Shown here: positions 51,618-60,590 of the stretch, piece after piece
Layout: each line of letters begins with the position of its first letter
How positions within the stretch are numbered: position 1 is the stretch's first letter
Source: Streptomyces cinnamoneus
Lineage (GTDB): Bacteria > Actinomycetota > Actinomycetes > Streptomycetales > Streptomycetaceae
Direction of reading: 5' to 3'
Assembly (NCBI RefSeq): GCF_002939475.1
Contig: NZ_PKFQ01000001.1
Span: 3,407,001-3,471,000 of the forward strand
Length of the DNA: 64,000 nt
The notes under the pieces: generated by a model
What the model was told of the DNA's origin: nothing
What the model saw: only the letters and a program-made list of their open reading frames with translations
The model's database searches: none
Position numbers and translations under genes: made by a program

Positions 51618-53204
51618 TCAGCCGGTGGAACCCATGACGGTGTTGCCCCCCGCGGCAGCGCCGGGGCTGGCGGGCGGCGGGGACTGCGGCTTCGGGTCGT
51701 CCGAGGGCTTGCTCGTCGGATCCGTGCTGGGCTTGGGCGGTCCGGACGCCTCGCCCGACGGGCCCTGGGACGGCTGCTTCGTGTGCCGCCTGGTCGACTC
51801 GTCGCTCGGCTCGCGCGTCTGCCAGCCCGTGTCGTCCCGATCGCTGGTGTCGTCGTCCCCGGCGCCGGGGCGGGCCGTGGCGGACCCGTTGTGCTTGCTG
51901 GAGGGCGACTTGCTGGTGCTCGGCGTGGGGCTGCTGGGGCTGCTGCTCTGCTTGTCCGGCTTGGGGTTCGTGCCCTTGCTGCTGGTGTTGTCCGGCTTGA
52001 GGAGGAAGAACGCGCCGACCGCGACCGCGACCACCGCGAGCACGGCCACGAGCCACAGCTTGTTCTTTCCGGCGCCGCCCGCACCGCGGCCGCCGCCGTT
52101 GTAGCCGTCGAAGCCGCCGTCGTCGCCCCGGCGGGGCGGCAGGAGCGGCTGCTGCGAGGTGTTGCCGTGCGGGTGCGGCATGGCCGTGGTGGCCCCCGCG
52201 CCCATGGCGCCCATGACCTGGGTGGCCGCCGCGGCGTGCTCGATCGGGCCGGTGTCCCAGGCGCCCGTGTGGCTGCCCGCCTCGTGCAGCATCTGGAGGG
52301 CGTACTGGACCAGCCCGCGCATCTCCTCGGCGCTCTGGAACCGGTCGTCCGGGTCCTTGGCGAGGGAGCGCATGACGAGCCCGTCCAGCTCCGGCGGCAC
52401 CGAGCCCTGCACCTGCGACGGCGGCACGGGGATGTCCTGGACGTGCTGGTAGACCACCGACAGCGGGGTCTCGCCGGTGAACGGCGGACGCAGCGCCAGC
52501 AGTTCGTACAGCAGGCAGCCGGTGGCGTAGAGGTCCGAGCGGGCGTCGACGGTCTTGCCGAGGGCCTGCTCGGGCGAGAGGTACTGGGGCGTGCCCATGA
52601 CCATGCCGGTCTGGGTCATGGTGGACGCCGCGCCGTGCAGGGCGCGGGCGATGCCGAAGTCCATGACCTTGACCGCGCCCGTGTTCGTGATGATCACGTT
52701 CGCGGGCTTGATGTCGCGGTGCACGATGCCGTGCTGGTGGCTGTAGGCCAGCGCCTCCAGCACCCCCGACACGATGATCAGGGCCTGCTCGGGCGGCGGC
52801 GCCTCGGCGTTGAGGAGCAGGTCGCGAATGGTGCGGCCCTCGACCAGCTCCATGACGATGTACGGCACGACGTTGCGGCCGACGGTGTCCTCGCCGGAGT
52901 CGTAGACGGCGACCACCGCGTGGTGGTTCAGGCCGGCCACCGACTGCGCCTCGCGCGTGAAGCGCGCCTTGGAGACCGGGTCCTCGGCGAGGTCGGCGCG
53001 GAGGAGCTTCACTGCGACCGTACGGCCGAGGCGCACGTCCTCGGCGGCGAAGACCTCGGCCATGCCGCCGCGGCCGAGCCGGTGGGTGAGGCGGTAGCGG
53101 CCGTCGCCGACCAGTCCGCCGTTGCCCCACATTTCAGGCACATCGGGCATTCCGCCCCCGTTGGCGTCAGGGTCGGGACCCTGGGCGCTCTGCGTCTGTG
53201 CCAT
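51618..53204 (-). CDS. Membrane Ser/Thr protein kinase without PASTA domains
   Basis: A 528-residue kinase. The kinase domain spans ~37-300: Gly loop LGRGGMAEVFAAED, Lys in VAVKLLRADL, catalytic loop IVHRDIKPANVIIT, DFGIARAL, activation segment TMTQTGMVMGTPQYLSPEQA. After a linker rich in Gly, Met and His comes one membrane helix at ~390-412 (LWLVAVLAVVAVAVGAFFLL) and a Ser/Thr/Pro-rich extracellular tail of ~115 residues with no recognised sensor. It is divergent from a related kinase at 53533. Substrates are unknown. Confidence 0.92.
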   Translation of the reverse strand: MAQTQSAQGPDPDANGGGMPDVPEMWGNGGLVGDGRYRLTHRLGRGGMAEVFAAEDVRLGRTVAVKLLRADLAEDPVSKARFTREAQSVAGLNHHAVVAVYDSGEDTVGRNVVPYIVMELVEGRTIRDLLLNAEAPPPEQALIIVSGVLEALAYSHQHGIVHRDIKPANVIITNTGAVKVMDFGIARALHGAASTMTQTGMVMGTPQYLSPEQALGKTVDARSDLYATGCLLYELLALRPPFTGETPLSVVYQHVQDIPVPPSQVQGSVPPELDGLVMRSLAKDPDDRFQSAEEMRGLVQYALQMLHEAGSHTGAWDTGPIEHAAAATQVMGAMGAGATTAMPHPHGNTSQQPLLPPRRGDDGGFDGYNGGGRGAGGAGKNKLWLVAVLAVVAVAVGAFFLLKPDNTSSKGTNPKPDKQSSSPSSPTPSTSKSPSSKHNGSATARPGAGDDDTSDRDDTGWQTREPSDESTRRHTKQPSQGPSGEASGPPKPSTDPTSKPSDDPKPQSPPPASPGAAAGGNTVMGSTG

Positions 53205-53401
53205 CAGTCCTCGCCGTCGTGTCTGGTCCGCTTCGCTGTGGGAGGCGAATCGCGGGGAAAACGGTCTTCCGCTAGGGCACGCTACAGCCTTCCGGCCGTG
53301 CGCCGGTCCGGGATGGACCGGCTATCAAACCCGTACCGGTACGAGCAAGGCAAATCCCGTGACGGCTTGTCGCGCATCCGGTCACGGAACGGGCACGCGG
53401 C

Positions 53402-53430
53402 TTGACGTGCCCCGGACCTCGGGCAGACTT
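53402..53430 (+). promoter_or_regulatory. Candidate promoter of the rightward kinase gene
   Basis: TTGACG (53402-53407), 17 bases, AGACTT (53425-53430). It lies in the 328-base spacer 53205-53532 between the divergent kinases, which also holds a 12-bp palindrome CGTACCGGTACG (53332-53343). Nothing coding was seen there. Confidence 0.45.
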
Positions 53431-53532
53431 GGCCGGGATACGTCGAAGAACAGCTGGATCAGAGCGCCGGAGCGACAACCCGGTCGAACTGGATCAGTAC
53501 GCCAGGCAGTGCGCCGAGGGGGAAGCAACACC

Positions 53533-55254
53533 ATGAGCCAGGACGGCGCACAGGGCCGCTATGCGGGACGCTCGGTCGGCGGCGGTCGCTACCAACTGCG
53601 CGACCTGCTCGGCGAAGGCGGCATGGCCTCCGTACACCTGGCCCACGACACGGTCCTCGACCGCAACGTCGCCATCAAGACCCTGCACACCGAGCTCGGC
53701 CGCGAGTCGTCCTTCCGCGAGCGCTTCCGCCGCGAGGCCCAGTCCGTGGCCAAGCTCACGCACACCAACATCGTGTCGGTCTTCGACACCGGCGAGGACG
53801 ACCTCGACGGCTCGACGATGCCGTACATCGTCATGGAGTACGTCGAGGGCCAGCCGCTGCGCTCGGTGCTGGACGCCGACGTCGCCCAGTACGGCGCGAT
53901 GCCCGCCGACAAGGCGTTGAAGATCACAGCCGACGTGCTCGCCGCGCTCGAGGTCAGCCACGAGATGGGCCTGGTCCACCGCGACATCAAGCCCGGCAAC
54001 GTGATGATGACCAAGCGCGGCGTGGTCAAGGTCATGGACTTCGGCATCGCCCGCGCCATGCAGTCCGGCGTCACCTCCATGACGCAGACCGGCATGGTCG
54101 TCGGCACCCCGCAGTACCTCTCCCCCGAGCAGGCGCTGGGGCGCGGCGTCGACGCCCGTTCCGACCTGTACTCGGTCGGCATCATGCTCTTCGAGCTGCT
54201 GACCGGCCGGCTGCCCTTCGACGCGGACTCGCCGCTGGCCATCGCCTACGCGCACGTCCAGGAGGAGCCGCCCGTGCCCTCCTCGATCAACCGCTCGATC
54301 CCGCCGGCCATCGACGCGCTGGTCGCCCGCGCGCTGAAGAAGAACCCGAACGAGCGCTTCCCGAGCGCCGAGGCGATGCGCGACGAGTGCGCCCGGGTGG
54401 CCGGTACGGCCCAGGGGGCCCCGTCGCCGATCATCATCGCGGGCGGTCCGCCGGCCCGCAGCGGTGCCGGAGTGGGCTCGGCTGTCTTCCCGCCCGTGGA
54501 CAGCAGCCAGGCGTCCGTTCCCGGGCCGCACAGCGTCCAGACGCCGTACCAGCCCCAGCAGGCCCCCCAGGGCCCGTACAACGGCGGCTACGGCCCTTCC
54601 ACGCCCCCTCCCGCCTACCCGACGCCCGCCCCGGCCTACCAGACCGGTCCGAGCACCCCGGCGTACGCCACCCCGGCGGCCACCTCGCCCATGCCGGGCG
54701 TGCCGGGCGGTTCCGGGTCGTCCGGCGGCAGGAACAGCAAGTCCGTCCTCATCGGCTCGGCGGCCGTCGCGGTGCTCGCGGTCCTCGGCGTCATCGCCGC
54801 CATCGCGCTGAACGGCAAGAGCGGCTCGGACGACGAGGCGGGCGGCGGCAAGGCCTCGCCGGCCGCCTCGGTGGCCCCCGGCGGCGGTGCGGGCACCTCG
54901 GGCGGCGGCGCGGGCACCGCCTCGGGCGGCACGACGGGCGGCGGCACGCAGGCCAAGCACAAGGACGGCGACAAGTCGAAGACCATCGACAAGGAGAAGT
55001 GCACCAAGGCCTACGACGTCTACAACGACAAGACGAAGAAGAGCGCCCCCGACTTCCGTTACGTCTACATCGACTCCGTGAAGGAATGCCTCCAGGCCGC
55101 GGGCTGGAAGTACCGGGTCGACCAGCAGAACGAGAACACGTGGGGCCAGGGCACGGTGATGAGCCAGACCCCGGAGGCGGGCGACCCGTTCGACCCGAAG
55201 TCGCCGAGCCAGTTGTTCGTCCTGACGGTGTCGACGGGCGACCCGGCTTCGTAA
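53533..55254 (+). CDS. Membrane Ser/Thr protein kinase with a single PASTA domain
   Basis: A 573-residue kinase. Kinase domain ~18-285: LGEGGMASVHLAHD, VAIKTLHTEL, LVHRDIKPGNVMMT, DFGIARAM, SMTQTGMVVGTPQYLSPEQA. A Pro/Tyr-rich linker, membrane helix at ~402-425 (VLIGSAAVAVLAVLGVIAAI), then a Lys/Thr linker and one C-terminal domain of PASTA type (~510-570: VKECLQAAGWKYRV, GTVMSQTPEAGDPFDPKS). PASTA domains bind muropeptides, so a cell-wall-sensing role is likely. ATG 53533 follows GGGGGAAG. Confidence 0.92.
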   Translation: MSQDGAQGRYAGRSVGGGRYQLRDLLGEGGMASVHLAHDTVLDRNVAIKTLHTELGRESSFRERFRREAQSVAKLTHTNIVSVFDTGEDDLDGSTMPYIVMEYVEGQPLRSVLDADVAQYGAMPADKALKITADVLAALEVSHEMGLVHRDIKPGNVMMTKRGVVKVMDFGIARAMQSGVTSMTQTGMVVGTPQYLSPEQALGRGVDARSDLYSVGIMLFELLTGRLPFDADSPLAIAYAHVQEEPPVPSSINRSIPPAIDALVARALKKNPNERFPSAEAMRDECARVAGTAQGAPSPIIIAGGPPARSGAGVGSAVFPPVDSSQASVPGPHSVQTPYQPQQAPQGPYNGGYGPSTPPPAYPTPAPAYQTGPSTPAYATPAATSPMPGVPGGSGSSGGRNSKSVLIGSAAVAVLAVLGVIAAIALNGKSGSDDEAGGGKASPAASVAPGGGAGTSGGGAGTASGGTTGGGTQAKHKDGDKSKTIDKEKCTKAYDVYNDKTKKSAPDFRYVYIDSVKECLQAAGWKYRVDQQNENTWGQGTVMSQTPEAGDPFDPKSPSQLFVLTVSTGDPAS

Positions 55255-55319
55255 CGCGCCGGGCGGGCCGGCACTCCGCACGGCCCCGCGCGTAAGGCCG
55301 CGTTCCCACGGTCACACGA

Positions 55320-55355
55320 GAAGGCCGGTCGTCCCGTGCGGGGCGACCGGCCTTC
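55320..55355. terminator. Bidirectional terminator after the PASTA kinase
   Basis: GAAGGCCGGTCG (55320-55331) and CGACCGGCCTTC (55344-55355), perfect 12-bp arms, between convergent kinase and bpa genes. Confidence 0.85.
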
Positions 55356-55396
55356 CTCACGAGCGGACTCGGGCCCGCCGGCGACGCTCTGGCGGC

Positions 55397-55957
55397 CTAC
55401 AGGTAGGGACCCGAGCGGGCGCCGCCGTGCTGCGGGCCCTCGATGTCGTCGTCGCCCGCCATCCCGGGCGGCAACGCGCGGCGCATCTGCTCCAACTGGG
55501 CGCGGGCGGCCATCTGCTGGGCGAACAGCGTGGTCTGGATGCCGTGGAAGAGACCCTCCAGCCAGCCGACCAACTGGGCCTGCGCGATGCGCAGTTCGGC
55601 CTCGGTGGGGATCGTCTCGTCGGTGAAGGGCAGCGACAGGCGCTCCAGTTCCTCCACCAGCTCGGGCGCGAGGCCGTCCTCCAGCTCCTTCACCGAGCTG
55701 TGGTGGATCTCCTTCAGCCGGACGCGGCTCGCCTCGTCCAGAGGTGCGGCCCGGACCTCCTCCAGCAGCTGCTTGATCATGCTGCCGATGCGCATGACCT
55801 TCGCGGGCTGTTCCACCATCTCCGTCACCGGGACCTCGCGCGACTCGTCGTCGCCCTCCCCGCCGCCGGGGCTGGCGCTGCCGAGAGCCATGCCGTCCGG
55901 CCCGACGACCAGGACGTGCGGACTCTCCTGCGACCGTTCATTCCTCGGCATATCCAT
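55397..55957 (-). CDS. bpa: Bacterial proteasome activator (Bpa/PafE, DUF2587)
   Basis: A 186-residue helical protein matching Bpa/PafE: MIKQLLEEVRAAPLDEASRV, RLKEIHHSSVKELEDGLAPE, LVEELERLSLPFTDETIPTE, AELRIAQAQLVGWLEGLFHG. Bpa forms a 12-mer ring that docks onto the 20S proteasome with its C-terminal Gly-Gln-Tyr-Leu and feeds it unfolded proteins without ATP. Here the last four residues read GPYL, with Gln replaced by Pro; Tyr-Leu is kept. ATG 55957 is used. Proteasome genes are not in the window. Confidence 0.92.
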   Translation of the reverse strand: MDMPRNERSQESPHVLVVGPDGMALGSASPGGGEGDDESREVPVTEMVEQPAKVMRIGSMIKQLLEEVRAAPLDEASRVRLKEIHHSSVKELEDGLAPELVEELERLSLPFTDETIPTEAELRIAQAQLVGWLEGLFHGIQTTLFAQQMAARAQLEQMRRALPPGMAGDDDIEGPQHGGARSGPYL

Positions 55958-56116
55958 GCCGCCATTCTCTCGCACAGATGATTTCCCCCTCTTGATGCCC
56001 CTGTACACGTCTGATCCACCGCGGGGGGCGCACGATGCGTGCGGGGGCGCACGACTTCTCCGGCGGTCGGCGACGCGCCGGAGGCAGGCGACCGGCCGGC
56101 GTCGGCTCCGGCGGTG

Positions 56117-56668
56117 TCAGCGCCGGCGCAGCCGCAGGGCGATGAAGCCCAGACCCAGCCCGGTGAGAGCCATCCCCGTCCCCAGGGGCAGCACGCGCAT
56201 CACCCGGTCCGTGGACCCTTGGGTCTCACGCGGGGGCGCGTGCTCCGGCGCGGGCAGCGGCACGGCCCCGTACGACGCCGGCGGCAGGTCGTCCGGCTCG
56301 TCCACCGCGCCGTCCTCCTCCTCGCCCGGCACCGCCTCGCCGGGCGGCTGGTGGGCGCCGTGCCGCCTGTCGGGGGTCCCCCGCCCCGTCGGCACGGGTG
56401 ACGGGCTCGCCGCCGCGCCCGCCTCCGGCGGGCCGCTCGACCGGCCCGGATGGATGCGGCCCTCGCCGGCGACGGTGCCGGCGAGGGCGTCGGCGCCCGG
56501 CGAGGGGGGCGCCGACGGGAACACCGTCGTCGCCGTGGTGGCCGCCACGGACGGCGGCGGCTCGGGGGCCGCCGGTCCGGGCTGGCCGGCCCGCGCCGGC
56601 CAGGGGGCTATGAGTACGGACACCACCGCCGCCAGCGCCGGACCGGCCAGGGGACCACTGCCGCGCAT
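56117..56668 (-). CDS. Exported protein with C-terminal membrane anchor, unknown function
   Basis: A 183-residue protein with a signal peptide (~1-27, LAGPALAAVVSVLIAPWPARA), a long Pro/Ala/Gly/Glu-rich disordered stretch, and a C-terminal helix followed by RLRRR (LPLGTGMALTGLGLGFIALR). This is the layout of wall- or membrane-anchored surface proteins, but there is no LPxTG/LAxTG sortase motif. It would sit at the cell surface as a stalk. No homology recognised; composition is ordinary for such proteins. Confidence 0.75.
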   Translation of the reverse strand: MRGSGPLAGPALAAVVSVLIAPWPARAGQPGPAAPEPPPSVAATTATTVFPSAPPSPGADALAGTVAGEGRIHPGRSSGPPEAGAAASPSPVPTGRGTPDRRHGAHQPPGEAVPGEEEDGAVDEPDDLPPASYGAVPLPAPEHAPPRETQGSTDRVMRVLPLGTGMALTGLGLGFIALRLRRR

Positions 56669-56782
56669 GTCGCCACCCTCCGCACGAGACGCCCCCTACG
56701 GACACCCCCACCCTCACACGGCCCCTGCCGCGGGGCGCGCTGAGCGGCCGGTCGGGTGACGCGCGCGCCGTGCGGCGGGCGG

Positions 56783-57769
56783 TCAGGCGGCGCCCGTGGT
56801 CAGCAGCACCTTGCCGACGTGCGCGCTCTCCTCCAGCACCGCGTGCGCCAGGGCGGCGTCCCGCAGCGGCAGCGTGCGGTCGACCACCGGCCGCACCCGG
56901 CCTCCGGCGATCAGCGGCCACACGTGTTCCCGCACCGCCGCCACGATCGCGGCCTTCTCCGTCAGCGGGCGCGCCCGCAGCGTGGTGCCCGCGACCGCGG
57001 CCCGCTTGGTGAGGAGCTTGGCCAGGTCCAGCTCGGCCGTGCGGCCGCCCTGGAGGCCGATGATGGTGAGCCTGCCGTTGACGGCCAGGGCGTCGAGGTT
57101 CCGGTCGAGGTACTTCGCCCCGATGATGTCGAGGATGACGTCCGCGCCGACGCCGCCCGTCACCTTGCGCAGCTCCTCGACGAAGTCCTGTTCGCGGTAG
57201 TCGATGAGGATGTCCGCGCCCAGCTCGCGGCAGCGCTCCAGCTTGTCCTGCCCGCCGGCCGTGACGGCGACGCGGGCGCCGACCGCCTTCGCCAGCTGCA
57301 CCGCCATCGTGCCGATGCCGCTGCCTCCGCCGTGCACCAGGAGGGTCTCGCCGGGGCGCAGGTGGGCCACCATGAACACGTTCGACCAGACGGTGGCGGT
57401 CACTTCGGGCAGCGCCGCCGCCGAGACGAGGTCCATGCCGTCGGGTACGGGCAGCAACTGGCCCGCCGGGACGCAGACCTTCTCCGCGTAGCCGCCGCCG
57501 GACAGCAGTGCGCACACCTCGTCGCCGACGGCCCAGCCGCCCACGCCCGGCCCCAGCGCCGCGATCCGGCCGGAGACCTCCAGGCCCGGGTAGGGGGAGG
57601 CACCGGGCGGCGGGTCGTAGAAGCCCTGCCGCTGGACGATGTCGGCGCGGTTGACGCCACTGGCGACGACCTCGACCAGGACCTCGCCCTCGCCGGGCAC
57701 GGGGTCGGGGACCTCGGCCCACACCAGGGCCTCCGGGCCGCCGGGTACGGGAATGGTGATCGCATACAT
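56783..57769 (-). CDS. NADPH:quinone oxidoreductase (zeta-crystallin type MDR)
   Basis: A 328-residue medium-chain reductase without structural zinc: VNRADIVQRQGFYDPPPGAS, PYPGLEVSGRIAALGPGVGG, and the cofactor motif VHGGGSGIGTMAVQLAKAVG at ~145-160. It fits the PIG3/QOR group, which reduces quinones with NADPH. TAGTTT lies 7 bases before ATG 57769 and no ribosome site is present, so the mRNA may be leaderless. It stands alone between an exported protein and the potassium-channel gene. Confidence 0.9.
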   Translation of the reverse strand: MYAITIPVPGGPEALVWAEVPDPVPGEGEVLVEVVASGVNRADIVQRQGFYDPPPGASPYPGLEVSGRIAALGPGVGGWAVGDEVCALLSGGGYAEKVCVPAGQLLPVPDGMDLVSAAALPEVTATVWSNVFMVAHLRPGETLLVHGGGSGIGTMAVQLAKAVGARVAVTAGGQDKLERCRELGADILIDYREQDFVEELRKVTGGVGADVILDIIGAKYLDRNLDALAVNGRLTIIGLQGGRTAELDLAKLLTKRAAVAGTTLRARPLTEKAAIVAAVREHVWPLIAGGRVRPVVDRTLPLRDAALAHAVLEESAHVGKVLLTTGAA

Positions 57770-57888
57770 GCCAGCGAAACTACCCCCGGGGCCGCCGGAA
57801 TTCCCGGCCACGCGCGCGTGCTCCTCGGCACCGGGCCGGACCCGGCGGTTCCGCGACGGGCGGGTCGCCGCCGTCCGGTGGTGGCGGC

Positions 57889-58959
57889 TCAGTCCTCCCC
57901 GGGCGGCCGGGCGCGGACGATGGTGATCACACGGTCCGTGGCCTTCAGGGGGCTCGCCTCGGGGTCGTCGTACGCCAGCAGCCGGTGGCCGCGCAGCACG
58001 GACACCACCAGGTCCTCCGTCTCGCGCACCCCCCGCCCCACCTCGGACTTGACCACCGGGCGCTCGACGAGATCGAGTCCGCTGCCCTGCTGGATCAGGT
58101 CCTCCATCACCGTCCCGGCGCCGGTGCTGAGCACCGACAGGCCCAGCAGCCGGCCCGCCGCGCTGGCGCTGGTGATCACCGAGTCGGCGCCGGACTGCCG
58201 CAGCAGCGGGGCGTTCTCCTCCTCCCGCACGGCCGCGACGATCTTCGCGCCGCGGTTGAGCTGACGCGCGGTGAGCGTGACGAGGACGGCCGTGTCGTCG
58301 CGCTGCGTGGCGATGATGACCTGACGGGCCTTCTGCACCTCGGCGCGCAGCAGGACGTCGCTGCGCGTGGCGTCGCCGACGACGGCCACGTAGCCCTCCG
58401 CCGTGGCCGCCTCGGCGGCCTTGGGGTTGGGGTCGACCACGACGATCCTCTCCCGCTCCCGGGGGCTCGCGTGGGGACCGCAGATGGTCGAGGCGGCCGA
58501 CCGGCCCTTGGTGCCGAAGCCGACGACGACGGTGTGCTCGCGCACGGCGGACCTCCATCTGGCCAGCCGCCACTGCTCGCGGGTGCGCTCGGTGAGGACC
58601 TCGAGGGTGGTGCCGACCAGGATGATCAGGAAGAGGACACGGAGGGGCGTCACGAGCAGCACGTTCGTCAGGCGGGCGCTGTCGCTGTACGGGACGATGT
58701 CGCCGTATCCGGTGGTGGACAGGGTGACGGTGGAGTAGTAGACGGCGTCGAGGAAGTCGACGCCGCCGTCGGCGTTGTCGTGGTAGCCGCCGCGGTCGGC
58801 GTAGACGATGAGGACCGTGGCGACCATGACCAGCAGCGCGACGAGGATGCGCCGGCCCACCTGGCGTATCGGGGCCACGGCGTAGCGCGGCAGCAGGATC
58901 TGGTGTTCGGGCTCGTGCCGGCCGCCGTGGGCGACGGCGTCCTGCGGCGGGAGCTTCAC
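57889..58959 (-). CDS. Potassium channel with TrkA-N (RCK) domain
   Basis: A 356-residue channel protein. Two membrane helices flank a pore at ~38-130: VALLVMVATVLIVYADRGG, pore filter TLSTTGYGDIVPYS, VLLVTPLRVLFLIILVGTTL. The cytoplasmic RCK domain follows with VVVGFGTKGRSAA (~147), IVVVDPNPKAAEAATAEG and VVGDATRSDVLLRAEVQK, then a TrkA-C-like end. It forms K+ channels gated by ligand binding. GTG 58959 overlaps the moeA stop (GTGA) and follows GGGAGGC. Co-translation with moeA is odd for a channel. Confidence 0.92.
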   Translation of the reverse strand: MKLPPQDAVAHGGRHEPEHQILLPRYAVAPIRQVGRRILVALLVMVATVLIVYADRGGYHDNADGGVDFLDAVYYSTVTLSTTGYGDIVPYSDSARLTNVLLVTPLRVLFLIILVGTTLEVLTERTREQWRLARWRSAVREHTVVVGFGTKGRSAASTICGPHASPRERERIVVVDPNPKAAEAATAEGYVAVVGDATRSDVLLRAEVQKARQVIIATQRDDTAVLVTLTARQLNRGAKIVAAVREEENAPLLRQSGADSVITSASAAGRLLGLSVLSTGAGTVMEDLIQQGSGLDLVERPVVKSEVGRGVRETEDLVVSVLRGHRLLAYDDPEASPLKATDRVITIVRARPPGED

Positions 58960-60590
58960 ACCATGCCTCCCGCCGCCCCGGACCGCCGGGGCAGGAGCAG
59001 CAGCTCGGCGCGCGTGCCCCGGTCCGCGCCGCCCGGCGGGACGACGGCCAGCGCGTCGGCGGCGGCGAGACCGCGCAGCATGGCGGGGCCGTGGAAGCGC
59101 AGCGGCCGGACCCAGCCGCTGTCCTCGCGCACCACGGGCACCAGGCGGGTGTCGTCGGGATGCCCGGGGACGGCCTCCGTGAGCGCGGCCCGGGGCGGCT
59201 CCGCGACGGGCCCCGCCGCCAGGGCGCGCAGCAGGGGCGCGGCGAGCGTCAGCAGTCCGGCGACGGCGGCGAGGGGGTTGCCGGGGAGGCCGACCAGGTA
59301 ACGGTCGGGGGCGAGGCGGGCCAGCAGCATGGGGTGGCCCGGGCGCACGGCGACGCCGTCGACGAGCAGTTCGGCGCCGAGGCGCAGCAGGGTGGGGTGG
59401 ACGTGGTCGACCGGGCCGGCGGCGGTGCCGCCGGTGGTGAGGACGACGTCGGCGTCCGACGCCTCCAGTGCGGCGCGCAGCGCGGGCGCGTCGTCGCCGA
59501 GGCGGCGGGTGGCGGTCACCTCGGCGCCGAGGGCGGTCAGCCAGGGGCCGAGCATGGGGCCGAGCGCGTCGCGGATGCGGCCGTCGTGGGGCAGGCCCTC
59601 GCGGAGCAGTTCGTCGCCGAGGACCAGCACCTCCACGCGGGGGCGGGGCACGACGCGCAGTTCGTCGTAGCCGGTGGCCGCGGCCAGGCCGAGCACGGCG
59701 GGGGTGACGGGGGTGCCGGCGCTCAGCAGTTCGTCGCCGCTGCGGCACTCCTGTCCCCGGGGCCGGATGTCCTGGCCCTGGACGAGGTGCCGGCCGGCGT
59801 GGAGCTCGCCCTGGGGGCGGACGGTGCCGTGTTCGCTGCGCAGGACCGCGGTGGCGCCGGAGGGGATGCGGGCGCCGGTGGCGATGCGGATGGCCTCGCC
59901 GTCGTGGAGGGCGGCGGAGGGGGCGTGGCCGGCGAGGATGCCGGGCGCGTCGGGGACGTCCGTGCCGCCGGCGTCGGCGGGTTCGCCGGCCTCGTCCTCG
60001 GCGCGGGCGGCCGCGGGGCCCGCGCCGGGCAGCCGCCAGGGGCCGGGGCCCGACACGGCCCAGCCGTCCATGGCGGAGGTGTCGAAGGGCGGCAGGTCGG
60101 TGAGCGCCTTCAGGGGCGCGGCGAGGGTGTGGCCGAGGCAGTCGTCGAGGGGCCGCACCCGGGGGTCGAGGGGGTCGGCGGCGCGGGCGGCGACGGTCCG
60201 GGCGGCGGGCCAGGCGCTGCCGGTGTGGCGGTGGCGGCCGGCGGGGACGGCCCGCGGCGCGGCGTGCTCCGCCTCCTCCGCCCGCCGTCCCGGTGCGTGC
60301 TCCGCCCCGTGCCCGGTGCCGGAGCCCGGGGGCTCCACGGGACCGGTCGCGGGGTGGTCCTCGGACCCGGGCGTGTCGCCGGCGGGCGACGCGGCGGCAC
60401 GGGCGGGCGCGGGCGGCGTGGCGGCGTCGGCGAAGGGATCCTCGGCGAAGGGGTTGTAGCCCTCGGCCGGGCGCCGTCCCCGGGCGCGGCCGCGCCGGGC
60501 GGCCGCGCCCGGCACGCGGTCGTCGGCGAAGAGGGCGAGGGCCTCGTCGGTGGCGCGTTCGAGCGCGGCGTCAGCCTCGTGGTCCGTCAT
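58956..60590 (-). CDS. moeA: Molybdopterin molybdotransferase MoeA with a long N-terminal extension
   Basis: A 544-residue protein, ~130 residues longer than typical MoeA (~410). The first ~150 residues are Ala/Gly/Pro-rich with the short motif YNPFAEDPFAD. The MoeA core begins ~155 (VRPLDDCLGHTLAAPLKALT), with DLPPFDTSAMDGWA, then EAIRIATGARIPSGATAVLR, VVLTTGGTAAGPVDHVHPTL and VGLPGNPLAAVAGLL. MoeA inserts molybdate into adenylated molybdopterin. ATG 60590 overlaps the mobA stop (ATGA), so the two cofactor genes are coupled. Confidence 0.92.
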   Translation of the reverse strand: MTDHEADAALERATDEALALFADDRVPGAAARRGRARGRRPAEGYNPFAEDPFADAATPPAPARAAASPAGDTPGSEDHPATGPVEPPGSGTGHGAEHAPGRRAEEAEHAAPRAVPAGRHRHTGSAWPAARTVAARAADPLDPRVRPLDDCLGHTLAAPLKALTDLPPFDTSAMDGWAVSGPGPWRLPGAGPAAARAEDEAGEPADAGGTDVPDAPGILAGHAPSAALHDGEAIRIATGARIPSGATAVLRSEHGTVRPQGELHAGRHLVQGQDIRPRGQECRSGDELLSAGTPVTPAVLGLAAATGYDELRVVPRPRVEVLVLGDELLREGLPHDGRIRDALGPMLGPWLTALGAEVTATRRLGDDAPALRAALEASDADVVLTTGGTAAGPVDHVHPTLLRLGAELLVDGVAVRPGHPMLLARLAPDRYLVGLPGNPLAAVAGLLTLAAPLLRALAAGPVAEPPRAALTEAVPGHPDDTRLVPVVREDSGWVRPLRFHGPAMLRGLAAADALAVVPPGGADRGTRAELLLLPRRSGAAGGMV

